Part shown: piece by piece, positions 1 to 7,700 of the stretch | How the letters are laid out: each line of letters starts with the position of its first letter | Position numbering within the stretch: position 1 is the first letter of the stretch | From: an uncultured Clostridia bacterium | Lineage (GTDB): Bacteria; Bacillota; Clostridia; Oscillospirales; Oscillospiraceae | NCBI GenBank assembly: GCA_947169005.1 | Contig: CAMVOG010000089.1 | Coordinates: forward strand, 1 to 8,520 | DNA length: 8,520 nucleotides | Direction of reading: 5' to 3' | Translations under genes and position numbers: made by a program | Notes under the pieces: model-generated | Told to the model about the DNA's origin: nothing | Seen by the model: the letters and a program-made list of their open reading frames with translations, nothing else | Database searches by the model: none

Positions 1-994
1 GCGCGGCAATGAGATGACGGACGTGCTCATGGAGTTCCCGGAGCTGCAGGACCCCCGCACCGGCGAATCGCTGATGAAGCGCACGGTCCTTATCGCCAAT
101 ACCTCCGATATGCCCGTGGCGGCCCGCGAGGCCTCCATCTATACGGGCATCACCATCGCGGAGTATTACCGGGATATGGGCTACGACGTGGCCATCATCG
201 CGGACTCCACCTCCCGCTGGGCCGAGGCCCTGCGCGAGATGTCCGGCCGCCTGGAGGAAATGCCCGGTGAGGAGGGCTATCCCGCCTACCTGGCCTCCCG
301 CCTGTCCCAGTTCTATGAGCGGGCCGGTTGCGTGGACTGCCTCTGCGCCAATGAGGAGCGCAAGGGCTCCCTCACGGCCATCGGCGCCGTTTCCCCTCCG
401 GGCGGCGATACCTCCGAGCCCGTCTCTCAGGCCACCCTGCGTATCGTCAAGGTCTTCTGGGGTCTGGACGCCGGCCTGGCCCACGCCCGTCACTTCCCGG
501 CCATCAACTGGCTGAACAGCTACTCCCTGTATGTGGACAGCCTGCGCCCCTGGTACGATAAAAACCTGGGCAAGAGCTATATGGAAAACCGCGACAAGGC
601 CACCGCCATGCTCAAGGAGGAGGCCGAGCTCCAGGAGATCGTCAAGCTGGTTGGCCAGGATTCCCTGTCCCCGGCGGACCGCCTCACCCTGGAGACCACA
701 AAGATGATCCGCGAGGACTTCCTGCAGCAGAACGCCTTTGTGGATATCGACAACTTCTCCGATTATCACCGCCAGGCTCTGATGCTGGAGCTTATGCTGC
801 GCTATGACGAGCTTTGCCGCAAGGCCCTTGCCGAGGGAGCGGACCTCAATAAGCTCATTCGTATCGAGGTCAAGGAGCGCATTGCCCGCGCCAAGACCGT
901 GCCGATGGACGAGTACGAGGCGGCCTATGCCGCCATCGGGAAGGATATGGCCGCGCAGATCGCGGAGATCACGGCGGGAGGTGCTGAGGCTTGA
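1..994 (+). CDS. atpA: V-type ATP synthase catalytic subunit A, C-terminal part (5' end outside window)
   Basis: Subunit A forms the three catalytic sites of the V1/A1 head, coupling ATP hydrolysis or synthesis to H+ or Na+ movement across the membrane. The reading frame is open from base 2 and begins RGNEMTDVLMEFPEL, the conserved stretch just after the family's GER motif. Base 1 is probably the last base of the catalytic Glu codon, so the P-loop half lies outside the window. About 330 of the usual ~590 residues are visible. Family signatures are intact: the Walker-B region VAIIADSTSRWAEALREM, then LEEMPGEEGYPAYL, ERKGSLTAIGAVSPPGGD and FPAINWLNSYSLY, followed by the helical C-terminal domain with RIARAKTVP. 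The ATG at 14 is internal, not a true start. The stop (992-994) overlaps the TTG start of subunit B, indicating translational coupling in one operon. The assignment is secure from motifs; whether the enzyme pumps H+ or Na+ cannot be told from this part. Confidence 0.97.
   Translation, partial: RGNEMTDVLMEFPELQDPRTGESLMKRTVLIANTSDMPVAAREASIYTGITIAEYYRDMGYDVAIIADSTSRWAEALREMSGRLEEMPGEEGYPAYLASRLSQFYERAGCVDCLCANEERKGSLTAIGAVSPPGGDTSEPVSQATLRIVKVFWGLDAGLAHARHFPAINWLNSYSLYVDSLRPWYDKNLGKSYMENRDKATAMLKEEAELQEIVKLVGQDSLSPADRLTLETTKMIREDFLQQNAFVDIDNFSDYHRQALMLELMLRYDELCRKALAEGADLNKLIRIEVKERIARAKTVPMDEYEAAYAAIGKDMAAQIAEITAGGAEA
976..983 (+). promoter_or_regulatory. Ribosome binding site of subunit B, supporting a TTG start
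   Basis: GGGAGGTG lies 7 bases before TTG at 991, inside the end of the subunit A gene. The TTG gives MIKEYKTIREI, the standard N-terminus of V-type subunit B, so this non-ATG start is well supported. Start and stop share the bases TTGA. Confidence 0.85.
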
Positions 995-2311
995 TTAAGG
1001 AATACAAGACCATACGGGAGATCAACGGCCCTCTGATGATCATCAACAACGTGGAGGGCGTCACCTACGACGAGCTGGCGGAGATCGAGCTGCCCAACGG
1101 CGAGAAGCGCCGCTGCAAGGTGCTGGAGGTCAACGGCGACAAGGCCGTGGTCCAGCTCTTTGAAAGCTCCACGGGCATCAACCTGGCGGAGAGCAAGGTC
1201 CGTCTTCGACGGCATGGGCAACCCCATCGACGGGGGGCCCGAGATCCTGCCCGAAAAGTATCTGGATATCAACGGCCTGCCCATGAATCCGGCGGCCCGC
1301 GACTATCCCTCCGAGTTTATCGAGACGGGCATTTCCGCCATCGACGGGCTGAACACCCTGGTCCGCGGGCAGAAGCTGCCCATCTTCTCCGGCTCCGGCC
1401 TGCCCCACGCCAACCTGGCCGCGCAGATCGCCCGACAGGCCCGCGTGCTGGGCACGGATTCTCCCTTCGCCGTGGTCTTCGCCGCGGTGGGCATCACCTT
1501 TGAGGAATCCGAGTACTTCGTGCAGGAGTTCAAGCGCACCGGCGCCATCGACAGGACCGTGCTGTTTACGAATCTGGCCAACGACCCGGCGGTGGAGCGT
1601 ATCGCCACCCCCCGCATGGCGCTGACGGCGGCGGAGTACCTGGCCTTCGAGAAGGGCATGCACGTCCTCGTCATCATTACGGACATCACCAACTATGCCG
1701 AGGCTCTGCGTGAGATCTCCGCCGCCCGCAAGGAGGTCCCCGGCCGCCGCGGCTATCCCGGCTATCTTTATACGGACTTTGCCACCATGTATGAGCGGGC
1801 GGGCCGCCGCATCGGTCACGAGGGCTCCATCACCATGATCCCCATTCTGACCATGCCCGAGGACGATATCACCCACCCCATCCCGGACCTGACGGGCTAT
1901 ATCACCGAGGGGCAGATCATCCTCTCCCGTGACCTCTATCTGAAAAACGTCCTGCCGCCCATCGACGTATCCTCCTCTCTGTCCCGTCTGAAGGACAAGG
2001 GTATCGGCGAGGGGAAGACCCGCGAGGACCATGCCGGCACCATGAACCAGCTTTTTGCCGCCTATTCCGCCGGCAAGGACGCCCGCGAGCTCATGACCAT
2101 CCTGGGCGAGGCCGCCCTTTCGGATGTGGATAAGCTCTATGCCAAGTTCGCCGAGGCCTTTGAGGAGGAATACATCGGCCAGGGCCAGAGCACCAGCCGC
2201 ACCATCGAGGAGACCCTCACCATCGGCTGGAAGCTCCTTTCCATCCTGCCCCGCAGCGAGCTGAAGCGTATCAAGGTGGAGTATATCGACAAGTATCTGC
2301 CGAAGGAGTAA
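991..2311 (+). pseudogene. atpB: V-type ATP synthase subunit B, disrupted by an internal ~53-base deletion and frameshift
   Basis: Subunit B is the non-catalytic nucleotide-binding partner of A in the V1/A1 hexamer. It starts at TTG 991 (MIKEYKTIREINGPLMI) and follows the family for 70 residues, up to the Lys-Val at 1195-1200. The frame then changes. The next recognisable residues, VFDGMGNPIDGGPEILPEKY, start at 1202 in another frame and run intact for 369 residues to TAA at 2309-2311, through GQKLPIFSGSGLPH and the C-terminal ELKRIKVEYIDKYLPKE. From remembered homologues such as Enterococcus NtpB, about 18 residues (the RFLG...LGVSEDM.GR segment) should lie between. This implies 53 missing bases, and 70+18+369 = 457 agrees with the family length of about 460. 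As written, translation from 991 stops at 1501-1503 after 170 residues. A, B and D otherwise look under selection, so a recent mutation or an assembly error are both possible. Confidence 0.88.
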
Positions 2312-2313
2312 GA

Positions 2314-2341
2314 GAACAGGGAACAGGGAACAGGGAACAGG
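2314..2341 (+). repeat. Four perfect tandem copies of the heptamer GAACAGG
   Basis: Copies run 2314-2320, 2321-2327, 2328-2334 and 2335-2341 with no mismatch, starting two bases after the subunit B stop codon. The array is non-coding and lies inside an operon spacer. Short GAACAGG-type heptamers resemble the short tandem repeats scattered between genes in some clostridia and cyanobacteria; that link is from general knowledge and was not searched. Confidence 0.9.
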
Positions 2342-2356
2342 CAGCAGAATGGCTCT

Positions 2357-2377
2357 GATCTCTGAACTCTGAACTAT
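2357..2377 (+). repeat. Second heptamer array, GAACNNN type (three copies, one degenerate)
   Basis: Three units follow one another: GATCTCT (2357-2363), GAACTCT (2364-2370) and GAACTAT (2371-2377). They share the GAAC core and 7-base period of the array at 2314-2341 but carry a different three-base tail. The array ends just before the ribosome binding site of subunit D. Confidence 0.7.
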
Positions 2378-2378
2378 C

Positions 2379-2387
2379 AAGGGGAGG
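2379..2387 (+). promoter_or_regulatory. Ribosome binding site of subunit D
   Basis: AAGGGGAGG lies 7 bases before ATG 2395. Its presence downstream of the heptamer arrays shows that subunit D has its own initiation site despite the 83-base gap after subunit B. Confidence 0.85.
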
Positions 2388-2394
2388 CACCGCA

Positions 2395-3045
2395 ATGCCT
2401 GCAAGCAATATAAAACCCACGAGAATGGAGCTCAACCGCACCAAGGCCCGCTTGAAGACCGCCACCCGCGGCCACAAGCTGCTGAAGGATAAGCGGGATG
2501 AGCTGATGCGCCAGTTTTTAGCCATCATCAAGCAGAACCAGGAGCTTCGCCAGAAGGTGGAGAAGGATCTGGCCGAGGCCATGTCCGCCATGTCCGCCGC
2601 CTCCGCCGTCATGAGCCCGGAGATGCTGGAGCAGGCCCTGCTCTATCCCAAGCAGAGCGTGGAGGTGGGGCTGGAGCTGAAAAACGTCATGAGCGTGGAG
2701 GTCCCGGTCTACGAGTTCCGCACGAAGAGTGAGGACCCGGGGCAGATCTTTCCCTATGGCTATGCCATGACCTCCGGCGAGCTGGACGACGCGGTTGGCC
2801 TTTTCTCCGAGACGCTGCGGGATATGCTGGAGCTGGCCAGGGTGGAAAAAACCATGCAGCTCCTGGCCCAGGAGATCGAGAAGACCCGCCGCCGTGTCAA
2901 CGCCCTGGAGTATGTGATGATCCCCGATATGCAGGAGACCATCCGCTATATCACCATGAAGCTGGAGGAAAACGAGCGCGGCAACATCACCCGCCTCATG
3001 AAGGTGAAGGACACCATCCTCCAGGAGGCCCACGGCTACGAATAA
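2395..3045 (+). CDS. atpD: V-type ATP synthase subunit D (central stalk)
   Basis: Subunit D is the central rotor shaft of V/A-type ATPases, a long antiparallel coiled coil inside the A3B3 hexamer that passes torque between the head and the membrane rotor. The 216-residue protein matches the usual length of about 210. Its N-terminal helix contains the family signature PTRMELNRTKARLKTATRGH (residues 8-27) followed by KLLKDKRDEL. The C-terminal helix carries RRRVNALEYVMIPDMQETI and ends with ENERGNITRLMKVKD, also typical. The variable middle part (about residues 70-140) corresponds to the head region. The ATG at 2395 is supported by a strong ribosome site. It lies 83 bases after subunit B, in contrast to the overlapping A-B junction, and is the last gene of the operon, with a terminator 12 bases after its stop. 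No defect is seen. Confidence 0.97.
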   Translation: MPASNIKPTRMELNRTKARLKTATRGHKLLKDKRDELMRQFLAIIKQNQELRQKVEKDLAEAMSAMSAASAVMSPEMLEQALLYPKQSVEVGLELKNVMSVEVPVYEFRTKSEDPGQIFPYGYAMTSGELDDAVGLFSETLRDMLELARVEKTMQLLAQEIEKTRRRVNALEYVMIPDMQETIRYITMKLEENERGNITRLMKVKDTILQEAHGYE

Positions 3046-3056
3046 CGCGCGACGAC

Positions 3057-3093
3057 GCGGATCGAGTGCGAAACGCGCTCGGTCCGCTTTTTT
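3057..3093 (+). terminator. Rho-independent terminator of the V-ATPase operon
   Basis: The left arm 3057-3070 pairs with the right arm 3074-3087 over 14 positions: GCGGA/TCCGC, CGAG/CTCG and GCG/CGC, with two T-G wobbles. The loop is AAA, and six T follow at 3088-3093. The strength and position right after subunit D indicate the end of the operon. Confidence 0.93.
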
Positions 3094-3128
3094 CAAGCGG
3101 CTGCCGCACGGAGCTGAGCCATGAGGAA

Positions 3129-3135
3129 AGGGGGG
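3129..3135 (+). promoter_or_regulatory. Ribosome binding site that fixes the start of the LuxR-type gene
   Basis: A purine run (AGGGGGG within 3127-3135) ends 8 bases before ATG 3144. A second match, GGGAG at 3137-3141, is too close to the start to be the main site. This supports 3144 as the start. Confidence 0.55.
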
Positions 3136-3143
3136 CGGGAGAA

Positions 3144-4508
3144 ATGCCCGACAAGGGAAAACGGAGCCTTTGGCTGGCGGGCTTCTTCGCCGCCTTTATG
3201 TTCCTGCAATTCACGGTGCTGGCCCTGTGCAACCGAGCCGGGGAAGGCTGCCTCTCCGTAGAGGACCGTGAAGGCGTCTATTATCTGCTCCAGGTCTTTG
3301 TGATCCTGGGCTTTCTGGCCTATGCCGCCTCCAACCGCCTCGTCCGGGCGTCGCGGGCCGCCGTCGCCGTGCCGCTGGGGCTTTTTCTCGTCGGCGGGGC
3401 GATCCTGCTGGCGGCGGACAGAGGATCTCTCTTCTATCTGATCGCGGCCTACGGGACGGTTTTCTGCCTGGGCTCCGTGGGCGGCGCGGTCTATGAGCGC
3501 ATGAGCGCGGCCACGGCCACGGGCGCAAGGACCGCCCGTGCCATGGGCCTCGGCTGTGCCGCCGCCACGGCGCTGCAATACCTCCTGCAGCTTCAATGGG
3601 GCGTCACGCCCCTGTTGCCCCTGTTCATGCTGGCGGCTCTCGTCCTGCTGGGCCTTGCCCTGCTGCGTCCCGACCCGGCAGGGGAGGGGACGCCCCCGGC
3701 CATTGAAAAGACCCCGGCCCGCCGCCTGGTATTCACGCTGTTGATCGCCGCGGCCCTGCTGCTCTTCAACGGCTTCTATAACGGTTACATCCATCATTTG
3801 CAGGTCCGATCGGGCTATACGGATTATAACGTCTATACCTGGCCCCGGCTTATGATGATCCCCGTTTATCTGCTCTTTGCCCTGATCGGAGACCGGCGGC
3901 AGGGGCGGCTGGTCCCCTTGACGGCCCTCTGCGTTGCCCTGGCCGCGCTGCTCAACTCCGTTCTGAGCGGAAGCTCGGGAGCTTATTGGCTGAATATGTG
4001 CCTGTTCTACTGCGCCGTCGCCTCCGCCGCGGCCTATTATAACCTCACCTTCTGGCGGCTGGCCCAGGGCACGCGGCGCCCGGTCCTCTGGGCCTCCGCC
4101 GGGCGGATCATGGACAGCGTCGTCGTCCTGCTGACCTATCTGCTGCGCGTCTCCACCCTGTCCTCGGCCCTGGTGCTGGCCCTGGACGTGGCGGGCCTCG
4201 TGCTGGTCCTGCTGCTGATGACCCTGGGCGGGGACCTCGACCTGGCGAAAAGGAAGGAGCGGGAGCCGGAAGCGCCGCCCCCGCCCAGAGAGGACCCGGT
4301 GGAGCTCCTCGCCGCCCGCTTCGCGCTCACCCCCGCGGAGCTGCGCCTCCTGCGGGAGCTCGTGGGGACGGAGGACAAGCAGGAGGCCATCGCCGCCCGC
4401 CTGGGCATGAGCGTGAACACCCTCCGCCACCACGTCACGGCAATCTACCGCAAGACCGGCGCAGAGACCCGGGCGGGCCTCGTCCGGCTTTGCTCGGAGA
4501 AGGAATAA
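3144..4508 (+). CDS. Twelve-helix membrane protein with C-terminal LuxR-type DNA-binding domain
   Basis: This is a predicted membrane-bound transcription regulator of 454 residues. Hydrophobic segments lie near residues 9-29, 45-63, 73-91, 95-117, 131-151, 155-174, 195-215, 233-249, 255-274, 281-302, 314-335 and 340-361. With K6/R7 inside, twelve crossings put the C-terminus in the cytoplasm. A charged, proline-rich linker (about 362-390, with PPPP) leads to a LuxR/GerE helix-turn-helix at about 394-450: LTPAELRLLRELV, then the recognition-helix region EAIAARLGMSVNTLRHHV and AIYRKTGAETRAGLVRL. No receiver domain is present, so it is not a classical response regulator; the membrane part, which resembles a major-facilitator fold in helix number only, probably senses or binds something. 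ATG 3144 is preferred over GTG 3066 in the same frame, because the latter lies inside the terminator hairpin. Ligand and targets are unknown. Terminators on both sides suggest its own transcript, though no clear promoter is visible in 3094-3143. Confidence 0.9.
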   Translation: MPDKGKRSLWLAGFFAAFMFLQFTVLALCNRAGEGCLSVEDREGVYYLLQVFVILGFLAYAASNRLVRASRAAVAVPLGLFLVGGAILLAADRGSLFYLIAAYGTVFCLGSVGGAVYERMSAATATGARTARAMGLGCAAATALQYLLQLQWGVTPLLPLFMLAALVLLGLALLRPDPAGEGTPPAIEKTPARRLVFTLLIAAALLLFNGFYNGYIHHLQVRSGYTDYNVYTWPRLMMIPVYLLFALIGDRRQGRLVPLTALCVALAALLNSVLSGSSGAYWLNMCLFYCAVASAAAYYNLTFWRLAQGTRRPVLWASAGRIMDSVVVLLTYLLRVSTLSSALVLALDVAGLVLVLLLMTLGGDLDLAKRKEREPEAPPPPREDPVELLAARFALTPAELRLLRELVGTEDKQEAIAARLGMSVNTLRHHVTAIYRKTGAETRAGLVRLCSEKE

Positions 4509-4514
4509 TTGTTC

Positions 4515-4551
4515 GGGCCGTCCTTCCGAAAGGAAGGAACGGCCCCATTTT
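4515..4551 (+). terminator. Rho-independent terminator after the LuxR-type gene
   Basis: GGGCCGTCCTTCC (4515-4527) pairs with GGAAGGAACGGCCC (4532-4545) with one bulged A. The loop is the stable GAAA tetraloop. A short T run (4548-4551) follows after CA. The hairpin starts 6 bases after the TAA. The T tract is weak, so some read-through into the next gene is possible. Confidence 0.82.
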
Positions 4552-4559
4552 CGCCCCTC

Positions 4560-4594
4560 GGCAGGTTCCTGCTATAGCCCTGCCAGGGGCTTTT
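4560..4594 (+). other. Overlapping alternative hairpins in the leader of the secreted-protein gene
   Basis: GGCAGG (4560-4565) can pair with CCTGCC (4579-4584). Alternatively, AGCCC (4576-4580) can pair with GGGCT (4587-4591), followed by TTTT from 4591. Both use bases 4579-4580, so they exclude each other. The second could be a weak backup terminator. These are pairings seen by eye, with no energy calculation, and the role is unknown. Confidence 0.35.
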
Positions 4595-4626
4595 CTGCTA
4601 CTATTATGCTGTATTCTTGTATATTT
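4591..4626 (+). promoter_or_regulatory. AT-rich stretch, likely promoter region of the secreted-protein gene
   Basis: This is the only AT-rich stretch in the intergenic region and stands out against GC-rich flanks. A possible -10 element is TATATT (4620-4625); TATTAT (4602-4607) is another candidate. No good -35 hexamer lies at the usual distance from either, so the exact site is uncertain. A start near here would give a leader of about 40 bases. Confidence 0.35.
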
Positions 4627-4628
4627 GC

Positions 4629-4648
4629 CCCGGCAATCGTTCGCCGGG
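4629..4648 (+). promoter_or_regulatory. GC hairpin in the 5' leader just before the ribosome site
   Basis: CCCGGC (4629-4634) and GCCGGG (4643-4648) form a perfect six-pair stem with an 8-base loop. It ends 8 bases before the GGAGGG ribosome site. It could be an operator-like inverted repeat or an mRNA stabiliser or translation modulator. Function is inferred from position only. Confidence 0.4.
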
Positions 4649-4656
4649 TGACAAAC

Positions 4657-4662
4657 GGAGGG
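4657..4662 (+). promoter_or_regulatory. Ribosome binding site of the large secreted protein
   Basis: GGAGGG lies 6 bases before ATG 4669, which begins a classical signal peptide. The two together fix the start. Confidence 0.85.
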
Positions 4663-4668
4663 ATCAGC

Positions 4669-4752
4669 ATGAAAGCAAACGGAAAACGCTCCCTGGCCCT
4701 GCTTCTTGCTCTGCTGCTCTGCCTGGGCCTGCTGCCCGGCGGGGCCCTGGCG
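4669..4752 (+). other. Signal peptide coding segment
   Basis: It encodes 28 residues: an N-region with three basic residues, a hydrophobic core of mostly Leu/Ala (residues 8-22), a PGG turn and an A-L-A motif, with cleavage expected after residue 28. This marks the large protein as exported through Sec. Confidence 0.88.
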
Positions 4753-7700
4753 GGCGGCAGCGAGGATATGCCCCTGGAGCTGACGGTTTTTGACAACAAC
4801 CGTCAGGCGGATTGGGGCGGCGGCGTCGCGGACGGCTATCTGGAGCTGGACGAGAGCGGCACCCTGCACTTTGACGTTTCGGCGGGGGCCAATCTCAGCG
4901 GCCCCGGCGAGATCAAGGGCGCCTGGCTGGTGGACGCCGCGACGCGGGCCGAGCGCTACGACCTGCTTGCCTGCGGCGGGGAAAATCAGTCCGCCGTGGA
5001 GAGCTGGGAGGACGAGAACGGCGATACCGTCCACTTCCTCAATCTCTATATCACCAACCTCACGATCACCGGCGCGGCGGTGGGGGACTACCGCCTCAAG
5101 GTCACGGTGGGCAGCGAGACCCTGTTCTCCGAGGAATATGCCGACGAGTATTACGCCACGGACGGTATGGCCCACGTGGTGGCCTTCGGCGCCTTCTCGG
5201 GCGGCCCGCGCATCACCACGAGCTACCTCACCCCTGCCACCCTGGGTGAAAGCTACAGCGCCAGGCTGGAGGCCACGCCCGAAAACGGCGGAGCCATCAC
5301 CTGGAGCCTTGCCTCCGGCAGTCTGCCCGACGGGCTGACCCTCTCGGCGGATGGCTTGATCTCCGGCACCCCCACGGTGAAGGACAATTTCAATTTTACC
5401 GTGCGGGCCACGGAGGCGGGCGGCGGCAGCAGCGAGAAAAAGCTCTGGCTCACCGTCACCTATCCCCTGCCCAGGCTCCTCAACCCGGAGCTGACGAAGA
5501 CTTACCGCCTGCCCGACGGGGCCGCGGGCGTGCCCTACAGCTTCCAGTGCCTGGCCGAGCCCGCCCTGGCAGGCGACGTGCTGCAGTGGCGCATCGAATA
5601 CTACCATGACGAGAGCATGCGGGAAAAGCTGAGCTGGCTGACGATCGACGAGGCCACGGGTCTGCTTTCCGGCACGCCCACGGAGCCGGGTGAATTCTGC
5701 CTCACCCCCTACGTCTTCGAGCCGGGGACGGGGAACGGCACCGGCCCCAACGTGTACCTCACCGTCACCGGCGAGGTGCAGGACCCGCCGACCATCACCA
5801 CGGAGAGCCTGCCCGCGGGCCGCTTGAACGAGCCCTATTCCGCCCTTCTCACGGCCACGCCCTTCACGGCGGGCAACGCCATCACCTGGAGCCTCGTTTC
5901 CGGCAGACTGCCCGAGGGGCTGACCCTTTCGTCGGACGGCACGATCTCCGGCACCCCCACGGCGGACAGCGCGGGGACGCGCCTCACGTTCCGCGCCAGT
6001 GAGACGGGCGGGACCTGGGCCGAGAAGACCTTTACCCTCGTGATCGTCCCCTCGGCGCTGAGTTCGACTGCGGAGCCGACGATGACGCTCTCCTACGTGG
6101 GGGAGCTGCTGCGCAGCGAAGGCTGGTTCACCGCCGTCCTGCATCTGAACCGCGTCCCCGTGGAGGGCGAGGAGCTCAGCGGGGCCCTGGAATACACGGA
6201 CCGTGAGGGTGCGGCCCAGCGGAAGGAATACACCCTTTCCCGCTGGATGGAAAGCCCCTACGCCAGCGGCTATCTTCCGGAGGACCTGGCCCACGCGGAC
6301 CGCTTCGTCTTCTATCTGGACGGTGAGGAATTTGCCGCCGCCCCCGTGAACGCGGACGTCGCCCCCACCCTGCGCCTCCGCTTCGAGGGAGAAACGGAAC
6401 GCGGGCTGCACCTCAGCGTGTATAACGCGGCCGGCGAGACGATCCTCAGCCAGGGCCTCTACGGCGACCTGGAGCCCGTTACCCTGAAGAACCTGGCGCC
6501 GGGGACCTATACGGCGGAGCTCACGGGCTGGGTGACCAACTTCGGCACCCTGAGCTTCGGCTCCTGCGAAGCCGCGCTGCAAAGCGGCAGGCTCACCGAG
6601 GCCGGGCTCCGGGTAGTCAATCACGAATCCGCTTATATTTCGCCCTCCGTGACCATCAACGGGAGCTGGTGCTATTATTCCTGCGGCTGGTACGCCGACG
6701 AGGCCTGCACCCAGCTTCTCAGCACCGCGCGGGGCCGCGCCTTTCTGGATGACGACGAGGCCTGGTTCCTGGCCGAGCCCACGGGCTCCGGGTCCGTGGA
6801 GTACACGGCCTCGACGCCTCTGCGCGTGACCCGCGAGACGGCGTGGGATGTGGCGGTCCCGCTGAACCGCAAACCCATGATCTCCGTTTCCGTCACGGCA
6901 AGCCGGGAAAAGGCCGACGGCAGCGGCGGCTATGAGGACGGGGAGTACTTCGTCACCGTCGCCCGCCCCGGCGTGAACGGTTACGTGGATTCCCGCTGCG
7001 ACTACGGCCCCGCCGGGGAGGTCTTCACGGCGGCGGACGTGACCGAGGGCACCGTGATCTCCGTTACGGGCCGCAACGCCTGGTACGTCAGTGAAGACCA
7101 CGCCACGGTGAGCTGCACGGTCACGGCGGCGGATATCGCCGCAGGCGGCCTCACGAAGCATTTCGATATCCCGCTCACTGAGGGCCGCGTCTACGTGGAT
7201 ATGACCCACACGACGCCGGAGGGCACCGGGCCCTACAACGGCGGCGACCTCCGCTATCTGAACGTGACCGTCACGAAGGCGGACGGGACGGAGCTGGCCG
7301 TGCGCCGGGGCGTGAACGTCCTCACGATCCTGGAGCCGGAGAAGCTCGCCGTTGGCGAGACGCTGACTCTCTACGCCCGGAACGATCTCTATGCCTTCGG
7401 CCCGACCATGGACGGCAGCGTGTGCTTCGCCGTTGAGGCAGACGCCGAGGGCAAGAAGCTCGCCCGCGCCGGTCTGGAGCTTGTGGACCGCCGGATCTTC
7501 CGGCTGCGGCTGCGCCGCACCACCTCCGGCCCCATGAGCCTGCTGGTCTACCGGGGAGACGGGAGCCTGCTGGCAAAAAACGACACGCTTTTCGCGGGCA
7601 GCAACGCCTCCTCCACCAATCTCCTGCAGCCCCTGTACGGCCTTCTGCCGGATGAATATACCTTCGTGCTCACGGACAAGCGCTATCTCGACACTCTGGC

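Larger units (their letters stand above)
5206..6051 (+). other. Three putative-Ig domains within the secreted protein
   Basis: Approximate domain limits are 5206-5460, 5503-5772 and 5785-6051. Each contains SGTPT after a short turn (LISGTPT, LLSGTPT, TISGTPT), the core motif of the Pfam He_PIG family. The middle copy is more diverged: it has WRIEYYHDESM in place of TWSL.SG and lacks the LP.GLTLS string. These domains are usually structural spacers or binding modules on cell-surface proteins. Confidence 0.82.

Noticed and set aside
1150..1220. Programmed ribosomal frameshift in subunit B
   Set aside because: A frameshift alone would not restore the ~18 conserved residues that are missing. No slippery run is seen at the junction, and the family is not known to use one.
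2314..2377. CRISPR array
   Set aside because: Units are only 7 bases with no spacers, and there are no cas genes nearby.
1178..2404. Antisense open frame of about 408 codons opposite subunit B
   Set aside because: The + strand encodes highly conserved subunit B. The antisense translation is biased and unrecognisable, and its N-terminal part simply reads the heptamer array.
3097..3107. Palindrome GCGGC-T-GCCGC upstream of the LuxR-type gene as an operator
   Set aside because: The five-base arms with a one-base centre are too short to distinguish from chance in GC-rich DNA, and there is no second copy in the window.
3066..3143. GTG at 3066 as start of the LuxR-type gene (26 extra residues)
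   Set aside because: This codon lies inside the terminator hairpin of the ATPase operon and has no ribosome site. ATG 3144 has one and begins a normal membrane-protein N-terminus.
3093..4433. Antisense open frame of about 446 codons opposite the LuxR-type gene
   Set aside because: The translation is Gln/Gly/Arg-rich low complexity. The + strand has clear membrane helices and a LuxR-type domain.
4669..4725. Lipoprotein signal (Cys at residue 18 of the secreted protein)
   Set aside because: The residue before the Cys is Leu, not Gly, Ala or Ser, and the Cys lies inside the hydrophobic core. A normal ALA cleavage site follows.
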